NCBI GenBank assembly: GCA_025331435.1
Contig: JAIWNI010000081.1
Location: 1 to 64,000, forward strand
DNA from: Choanephora cucurbitarum
Taxonomy: Eukaryota > Mucoromycota > Mucoromycetes > Mucorales > Choanephoraceae
Direction of reading: 5' to 3'
DNA length: 64,000 nt
Part shown: positions 57,355-64,000 of the stretch, in pieces
Layout of the letters: each line of letters opens with the position of its first letter
Position numbering within the stretch: the stretch's first letter is position 1
The notes under the pieces: generated by a model
Database searches by the model: none
What the model saw: the letters and a program-made list of their open reading frames with translations, nothing else
What the model was told of the DNA's origin: nothing
Translations under genes and position numbers: made by a program

Positions 57355-57606
57355 TCAAAGAGATTCAGTAGGTTGAATGGTATCATTCTTTTTCTTTTTG
57401 ACAATGATCACTTTTTTTTTGGTGTTGGTAGCTGAACTTTCCTTTTCTTCTAGATAGGCAGATCGGTCATTTTGATCGTAAGCTGGACAAGGTAACAGAG
57501 TGGGACCTGCCACTGTCAGGACAGCACCCACGGCCACAGCGACAAATAAGTTGTTTGTGATGCGTTGTTTTTGTGAATGATTCAAATGGCGTACTTTGGT
57601 CCACAT
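57355..57606 (-). CDS. Small single-pass membrane protein, uncharacterised
   Basis: Not recognised. A single exon of 83 aa from an ATG (MWTKVRHLNHSQKQRITNN). One predicted membrane segment (LFVAVAVGAVLTVAGPTLL, ~20-38) is followed by PCPAYDQNDRS and a Lys-rich charged tail (KKKVIIVKKKK). A short basic N-terminus, one helix and a Pro-Cys-Pro motif suggest a small mitochondrial inner-membrane or ER protein; this is inference from topology. The intronless frame has protein-like composition, but the tail overlaps an A-rich tract. Confidence 0.5.
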   Translation of the reverse strand: MWTKVRHLNHSQKQRITNNLFVAVAVGAVLTVAGPTLLPCPAYDQNDRSAYLEEKESSATNTKKKVIIVKKKKNDTIQPTESL

Positions 57607-58280
57607 GACTCTCTGATTAGTGTAAGTGCAAGAGGACTGGTATGAATCGTGGTAGTGTTTCTATCTGAAGAAGGATCTTGCCTTTTCTTTCTATTTTTTG
57701 TTATTCTGCACTAACTTTGACTCGAAAAAAAAAGTAAACAGTTTTGTATAGCATGTAAATTGTGGGCCTGTCGTTTTGAAACACCTACTCGGATTTCATT
57801 CTAAACCAATCAAATGGCTCTATAGAGTAAAAAGCTTTTTTTTTATTCTTTTCTCGAAAAAAAAGTTTTGTTGGATTTGACGAGAGTTATATCAATTCCC
57901 CATATATTTGCTTGTGCCTTTTTCTTGAGATTAATAAACAATGAGCCTGAAATAACTTGAGAAAAAGAAGAGTGAATGAACGAATGGAGGTATAAGAGTC
58001 AAGAAGTGACAATTTAGCAGACGTTCTTTACAAAAGAGTTATGCAACTTTGTCTTTCATTTCCTATCTTTTTTTGATGTTTGCCTTGATTTCTTGATCCC
58101 TTACTATATATACATGAATTTCAATGATAACTACATGATTTTTTTTTCGCACGCTCTGTCAGCACCCACTTATTCTTGATGACGTATTTTGCAGCGATCC
58201 AATAAGAGAGAGAGATTGACCGACTAAATGCATCAATTTCCTTTTTCTCTTTCTTTTCCTATTTTTCTTTGATATTGAAC
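57607..58280. other. Intergenic region between divergent genes
   Basis: About 670 bp, AT-rich, with promoters on both sides. No ORF and no repeat was seen. Confidence 0.5.
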
Positions 58281-60414
58281 ATGACATCTATTGACGCTTT
58301 AGTTGAAAAGTGGCTTTCACTTGACAAAGTGAGTGTGTCTTTTTTGACCGAGTAAATGAAGACTGACTGTCTGTTTGTTAGAACCAAGACACTCGTAATG
58401 AGATCCTTGAACTTCAAAAGGCAAACAATATCCAGGAACTTGAAAAGCGATTGTCTTCTCGTATTGAATTCGGCACTGCAGGTAAAAAACAAAGTAAGAA
58501 AGAATAACAGTGAATGGATGTTAACAATGAAAGAACAAAAGGTTTGCGTGCCCGTATGGAAGCTGGTTTCTCAAGAATGAATGATTTGACAGTTCTTCAG
58601 GCCTCTCAGGGTCTTGCTGTCTATATCGAACAACATGTCAAGGATGCTAAATCCAGAGGTGTAGTAGTAGGTCATGATCATCGTCATCACTCTCTTGACT
58701 TTGCTCGTTTGACTGCTGCTGCCTTTTTACAACGTGGATTCAAAGTATGGTTCTATCATGATTTAGTCCATACACCTCTTGTGGTAATGTCTAATAATAC
58801 TGAACGGGAATAAGACAATTGATTGTTTCATTAGCCCTATACTATCAAGAAGCTCAATGCAGCTGGTGGTGTGATGATCACTGCCTCTCATGTAAGTATG
58901 AATGATATGGTTGATTTCTTAAAAAAAAAAGAGACTCAGCATTATGTTAGAACCCTAAAGATGATAATGGTTATAAAGTGTATTGGGAAAACGCATGCCA
59001 AATCATTCCTCCTCATGATGAAGGTATTGCTCAGTCTATTCTTGATCATCTCGAACCTTGGGGTTGGGAATATGATCTTGTGAACACCAAGACAGACTTT
59101 GTCAGTGATCCTACTGATCTGGGTGTGATCGATAGCTATTTTAAGGAAGTGGAACAACTCTGTCAAAATCGATCGGACAATGAATCCAGTCCTGTCAAGT
59201 TTGCCTATACAGCTATGCACGGTGTAGGTACTCCCTTTGCTAAGCGTGCCTTTGCCTGCTTTGGCTTGCCGGCCTTTGAGTTGGTTCAGGAACAGATCAT
59301 GCCTGATCCCGACTTCCCTACCGTTGCTTTCCCTAATCCTGAAGAAGGTAAAGGCTCCTTGAGTTTGGCCATGCAGACAGCCGATCGTGCAGGTGCTCAA
59401 ATCATCTTGGCCAATGATCCTGATGCAGACCGTTTGGCAATTGCTGAAAAGAGATCAGATACAGGTGAATGGCATATCTTTACTGGTAACCAAATTGGAT
59501 CTATCCTGGGTGCTGCTTCCTTTGAAAAAGCTAAGGATCAATACCCTCCCTCTCAACTGGCTATGGTAGCCAGTACTGTATCCTCTAAATTCTTGGCTCG
59601 TATGGCTGAAGTCGAAGGCTTTGTGTTTGAGGATGCCTTGACTGGATTCAAGTGGATTGGTAATACTGCCATGCGTCTTGAGCAAGAGGGTAAGCGTGTG
59701 ATCTTTGCTTATGAAGAAGCCATTGGTTTCACCATTGGCGATATTGTTAAGGATAAGGATGGTGTAAGTGCCTTGGCCTTCTTCTCTGAATGGGCAGTTC
59801 AACTCTATAAGCGTGGTATGAGTGTTTATGAGTACCTTGAGAGTCTCTACAAAAAGTATGGTTACTTTGTGTCTGAAAACTCTTACTTTATCTGTCATGA
59901 TAAGCAAAAGATTGCTGCTATCTTTGATCGTATCCGCTTCGGTCAAACCAAGCAAAAAGATGAACAATCCAAAGTAAGTGAAGTGTTGTGTTTGGAGAGA
60001 TAAGCTGTATTGACATATCCTTTTCTAGTATGGTTATACATTGAACTATCCTACTACTGTGGGTGGACATAAAGTAATCGGCATTCGTGATCTTACCATT
60101 GGATATGATAACTCCAAGCCAAACAATGAACCTACCATGCCCGTTTCTGCTTCATCTGAAATGATTACCTTCCGCTTAGAAAACAATACTGTCTTTACTA
60201 TCCGTACCAGGTAAATTGGATGTCCATTTTTATCCAACTTATGTACTTATCTTTCCTTTATAGTGGTACTGAACCCAAAATTAAATATTATTCCGAATTA
60301 CGTGGTGATAATGAAGAACAAGCCAGACTAGACCTTCACAAGGTTGTAGAAGCTATCGGTGAAGAATTAATGGAATATACCAAAAACGGCCTTGCTAAGA
60401 AAAAGGAAGATTAA
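58281..60414 (+). CDS. PGM3: Phosphoglucomutase-2 / phosphopentomutase
   Basis: Alpha-D-phosphohexomutase family enzyme interconverting ribose-1-P and ribose-5-P, or glucose-1-P and glucose-6-P. Seven exons (58281-58328, 58382-58481, 58542-58783, 58835-58891, 58951-59973, 60029-60210, 60264-60414) give 600 aa, the length of the PGM2/Pgm3 subgroup. The phosphoserine loop is [20 protein letters not shown], split by an intron after ASH. The Mg-binding loop is LANDPDADRLAIA, the sugar loop is FAYEEAIGFTIG, and the phosphate loop RTSGTEPKIKYY is split by the last intron. The N-terminus FGTAGLRARMEAGFSRMND is typical. The subgroup (PGM2/PGM2L1-like rather than classical PGM1) is supported by the length and by [11 protein letters not shown]. 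Confidence 0.95.
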
Positions 60415-60524
60415 AAAAAAAGTTTTTCTTCGCATTTGATTGGTTAAAGAAATAGGTTGTTAATAAAGCCATAATAATTTTTTTTTTCTTTTTTTTTTTG
60501 TGATAAGCGCGTCTTCACTTCACC

Positions 60525-61838
60525 ATGTCAAGAGGAAAACAAGCTGTTGATCCTGAAAGTAATAAAACTACATAGTACTTGAATAAGCTTATATTTCATT
60601 TTTATGCTCTTCATTTTTCTTATCGTTTATACTGAGTTTTATGCTTTTTTTTGGTTTCTCTTTGCCTTACTTTATAGGTAGTGGCGACGTTTCAAGTAAA
60701 GCGAAACCAAGTATTTATTTTATAACAAAAAAGCATTAAGGAATTAGTTTTGTTGATTTTGTTATTATGTTAGATAACGTAAATTAGTTAATAAATAAGA
60801 GAGAGGCTGCCCTATTGACTTTTATTGACAACCTTTAGAAACGCCAACATGAAGATAAGTTAGTCTATAGGGCCACCACACCACCTATGGCAGACCCTAC
60901 TTACATACCGCCTGTGAATGTAGATAAAGTCATCTATGGTATCTATGAAATTGGCGCTTGGTATTATTCTCCTTATCCATTTGATTTTGGTGATTTTATG
61001 GATCGACTCTATATCTGTGAATACTGTTTACGCTATATGAATAAAGAGATTCAGCTGATCAATCATAAGGTAAAATTTGAGTAAGTAATGAGCCATTTTA
61101 ACTCAATAGAAACAATAGAGTCAATGCAAAGCAAGAAAGCCACCAGGCAGAGTGATCTATTCAAATGATGTCAACAAGGTCTATGAAGTAGATGGTTATC
61201 AACATAAGCTCTATTGTCAAAACCTATGTCTCTTGGCAAAACTATTTTTGGACAACAAAACACTGTATTATGATACAGATGGCTTTACCTTTTATGTCTT
61301 GACTGAACGTCATCCAAAGAACAAATCCATTGATCAAATGGTGGGCTATTTCTCAAAGGTAAGAAACATGTTCACCTTTCTTCCTTAGCTCACTTTATCC
61401 CAGGAGAAAATATCGTATGATAACTATAACTTGGCATGCATCATGACTTTACCTTCGCATCAAAGAAAGGGCTATGGTCGTCTTTTGATTGAACTGAGTT
61501 ACGAATTATCAAAGCAAGAGGGCAAGATAGGATCGCCCGAAAAGCCTCTGTCTCCTCTAGGTCAGTTAGGTTATACATCCTATTGGTCATCTACAATCGT
61601 GTCTACCTTACTTCATTTCCGTGGTCAAGTGAGCATAGAAGAAATCTGTAAAGAGACGTGTATTCATGAAGAAGATGTGATTGATACATTGAGCAAATTG
61701 GACTTGCTTTCTTATCGTTCACTAGAGAAAGGACGTCAACATATCTGTATTACAGAAAATATGCTACAAGATAGATTGACGACGCACAAAATTCACTTGG
61801 GGCGTACATTAGATCCTACTAAGATTCGTTGGAAGTAA
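60525..61838 (+). CDS. MYST-family histone acetyltransferase
   Basis: Nuclear lysine acetyltransferase. Exons 60525-60558, 60682-60710, 60839-61069, 61119-61358 and 61404-61838 give about 322 aa. The C2HC zinc finger (CEYC, then NHKSQC with C-x2-C-x12-H-x3-C spacing) is completed only by splicing exon 3 to 4. The MYST core follows: [51 protein letters not shown] with the autoacetylated Lys, [10 protein letters not shown] with the active-site Cys, [17 protein letters not shown] (acetyl-CoA loop), and [11 protein letters not shown] with the catalytic Glu. The C-terminus ([14 protein letters not shown]...DLLSYRS) is as in Esa1/Mst. No chromodomain or PHD finger is present. The first two exons are tiny and their boundaries are less sure. 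It starts 110 bp after the mutase stop. Confidence 0.88.
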
Positions 61839-62112
61839 TGGGCGACTCATTAGACTATATAGACAACATAGCATTATTTTGTTTTGTTTTGCACATAAAG
61901 AAGTCACCTTAAACTGACAGTATTCTATATAAAAGCGAATGAGAGCTATATGATAAACGATATTAATAGAGTCTATGTGATGAATGAAATGTGTTCCTGA
62001 ATGATGGAACCTTCAAAGCAAAACCTCGCATCGGCTTTTGAAATTATCTTGCTTTTCAACTCGAGATTTTTATTTTATTTTTTCTTCTTTTCCTTTTTCC
62101 TTAGTTTATAAC

Positions 62113-62496
62113 ATGGGCTTTGGAAGACCTCCTAATGTTGAATCTTCACCAGGAAAGCCTCCTCAAAGAGGCAGCTTTCCATTAGATCATGATGGTATGG
62201 TACAACATGTGTCATTTATAAACCTGCTTATATATTTTTTATTGTTTTTAAATAAGGTGATTGTAAACACACCATGTTAGATTATGTCAAATGTTTAAAG
62301 CAAAACAAAAACAACAATGGTCTCTGTAGACAATTCTCAGAAGCTTATCTTCAGTGCCGCATGGATAAGTAAAGCATTATTAAAAAACAGAGGCGATTAT
62401 AAAACTAAAAGTTGATTTTGTAGTGGTTTGATGGATAAGGATGATATGCGCAATTTGGGTTTTGCAGATTTACACAAGAACCAAAACACATCTTAA
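62113..62496 (+). CDS. COX19: Cytochrome c oxidase assembly protein COX19 (twin CX9C)
   Basis: Intermembrane-space protein for copper delivery and redox control during cytochrome c oxidase assembly. Three small exons (62113-62194, 62257-62368, 62424-62496) give 88 aa. The N-terminus MGFGRPPNVES, then PPQRGSFPLDHDGDC, is a Cox19 signature. The twin CX9C helices are present as C(KHTMLDYVK)C and C(RQFSEAYLQ)C. The tail LMDKDDMRNLGF is also typical. Exon 1 ends in the Gly codon of LDHDG. The stop codon at 62494-62496 overlaps the stop codon of the opposite-strand KDSR gene. Only its first exon gives any sizeable reading frame, so it is easily missed. Confidence 0.93.
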
Positions 62497-63643
62497 TCGT
62501 ACTTTCCATGAGCAACAACCCAATCCATGTAAAGCGCAAATGCACTTCCAGCAGGCTACAAACAATCAATTTTAATAAAACACATTCTGTACATACTTTC
62601 TTTTTTTTTTCTTTACCTGTGCAACAAGAGCTGTCAAAAAGTCCAAAACGAGATTATTAGTAGGATTCACACCTCTTGCTGAGCAACGTAAAAGATGGGC
62701 CAACCAATCCACAGTAATCATGTATTCACCACTATACAATCCCTTTAAGAGCGACTGAGCACATTCATTGGCTGGTTGAGCTACATTCACACCTTCAATT
62801 TCCTTTGTCACCTCTGGCTTTGTCAAATTCTCGGTATCAAAGCCTGGCGATTGAATGTTACCAGGGTAAAAGATATGAACTCCAATTTGGTATCGTTTCA
62901 ACTCGTTACGCAAAGCATCAGCTAAGGCTCTGACAGCAAACTTAGTAGGAGAGTAATTGGCATAACCGACAAAACTAAACAAACCCAGCATAGAGGAGAC
63001 AAAGACAATCTTGCCGTCCTTAATCTTTTGATCTCTCATACGTTGAGCTGCTTGCTAAACATTGATGTGTCAGTCCTATCTTTCCAGATACACATAGCAT
63101 CGCTTACATGAGCTACATAAGCTTGACCGAGGTAATTCAATTTGGTTAAATTCTCAAAGTTTTCCATCGACTCATCCAAGAAGTAACGAGGATAAGATGC
63201 ACCTAACCAAGACACATAAACAACAGAGATACAAGTAGTGTGTTGTTCTATTTACCTGCACAAGCACAGACAAATTCAGGATCACGTCCCATCTTGATAG
63301 TAGCCTCATTGAAGGCACGAACAACATCTTCTTGAACAGTGACATCAGCACTGACATAAACTACTTTTTGATTTTCGTTGGTGCAGTTTGCTTTGATTTC
63401 CTTGAAAGCAACCTCTAACTCGGTCACTCGTCGAGCCACAATGGTGACATCAGCACCTGCCTTGACTAACTCGATAGCCAGCGCTTTACCTAGACCTGTA
63501 CTACCACCTGTAATAAAACAGTGTTTACCTGCAGGTCGAAAGGGGACGCGATTCCATTTGGAGTAAAGAAAGTCAACGATGGCGATAGCCACAGTAACAG
63601 CGCCCAAGCTGATGAGAACAGATGCCCAACTAGGTAAGCTCAT
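62493..63643 (-). CDS. TSC10: 3-ketodihydrosphingosine reductase (KDSR/Tsc10)
   Basis: ER-membrane short-chain dehydrogenase reducing 3-ketodihydrosphingosine with NADPH, the second step of sphingolipid synthesis. Four exons (63643-63253, 63202-63108, 63054-62617, 62555-62493) give about 328 aa. An N-terminal membrane segment (VLISLGAVTVAIAIVDFLY) precedes the Rossmann motif CFITGGSTGLGKALA. The ASYPRYFLD segment spans the first junction (from CACAG to GASYP). The catalytic Ser is in IVFVSSMLGLF and YSPTK is the catalytic Y-x3-K. A C-terminal hydrophobic patch (NNLVLDFLTALVAQ), then the last exon adding PAGSAFALYMDWVVAHGKYD, is as in the KDSR group. The start at 63643 is preferred over upstream codons because it places the membrane helix directly after MSLPSWAS. 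Stop overlaps COX19. Confidence 0.92.
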
Positions 63644-64000
63644 GTATAGAGAAAATAAATAAACTAAGAAAGGAACGTCAAGTTCTGTGTGACCATTTCT
63701 AGCAATTATTGACACCGGATAAACTTGGCTGAAAGAGATACCTACACTCCTTAAGCACCACACTAGATCAATCAATCTATTCATTTCATACAAGCCTTTT
63801 TCTCTCTCTGTTTTTGTTTAGCATGAGCAAGGTATGGTATGCAAGCTATGTATATATATATATATATGTGTGTGTGTGCATGCAAAGGCATATCAAAAAG
63901 TTGTTTGCGTCACAATACTGATAGTTCTTAACACTCTGTCAGAACACAGACTGTTTCTATGCCTCTGTATTTAATCATTGAAAAAGTCTACATCCGCTTT
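63644..64000. other. KDSR promoter and flank
   Basis: About 350 bp. It contains a (TA)n(TG)n compound microsatellite at 63851-63878. Upstream codons in frame with KDSR extend to 63793 but look non-coding. Confidence 0.5.
63851..63878. repeat. (TA)n(TG)n compound microsatellite
   Basis: About eight TA units run directly into about six TG units; directly visible. Confidence 0.85.

Overview
The window is nuclear DNA from an early-diverging fungus, most likely a member of the Mucorales (the Rhizopus/Mucor group). The DNA is AT-rich with many poly-A/T tracts. Genes are interrupted by short GT...AG introns of about 40-80 nt, and genes on the two strands are interleaved. Several products resemble Mucorales proteins: a Rhizopus-type RNase T2, a Mucor-type chitin deacetylase and a PDR transporter. 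I find no rRNA, tRNA, CRISPR array or prokaryotic operon. All exon coordinates were read by eye from splice signals and frame continuity.  Layout, left to right. 0.2-6.6 kb, all on +: aldehyde dehydrogenase, Ypt6/Rab6 GTPase, a SurE-type phosphatase and mitochondrial ribosomal protein mL59. 8.1-15.9 kb: an orphan gene on +, then on - a 2-oxoglutarate/Fe(II) dioxygenase and a full-length PDR drug-efflux ABC transporter. 18.4-25.4 kb: an uncharacterised acidic protein, cytochrome c heme lyase with heme-regulatory-like CP motifs, a cysteine-tailed small protein, an orphan gene, isopentenyl phosphate kinase and EMC2. 26.5-32.2 kb: PAS kinase, a CHY zinc-finger protein and a nucleolin/Gar2-like RNA-binding protein. 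34-35.3 kb: two adjacent small secreted proteins with one CBM14-like chitin-binding module each; both are short and split by an intron. 37.4-48.2 kb: homocitrate synthase (lysine), an Mdm1/SNX-type PXA-PX-nexinC protein containing a GC-AG intron, and AP-3 beta. 48.7-57.6 kb: chitin deacetylase, a 5.9-kb gene-poor stretch carrying two pogo-like miniature elements, RNase T2 with a 19-nt microexon, and a small membrane protein. 58.3-63.6 kb: a dense cluster of phosphopentomutase/phosphoglucomutase, a MYST acetyltransferase, COX19 and 3-ketodihydrosphingosine reductase; the last two genes overlap at their stop codons.  Themes. Mitochondrial biogenesis recurs (mL59, heme lyase, COX19, possibly the CHY protein), as do endomembrane traffic and lipid contacts (Ypt6, AP-3 beta, Mdm1-like, EMC2, KDSR). 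Cell-wall chitin is represented by the deacetylase and the two CBM14-like proteins. This is housekeeping content in ordinary eukaryotic order, not a gene cluster. The least-explained items are the tandem chitin-binding peptides, the pogo-like elements, the isopentenyl phosphate kinase and several small orphan genes.
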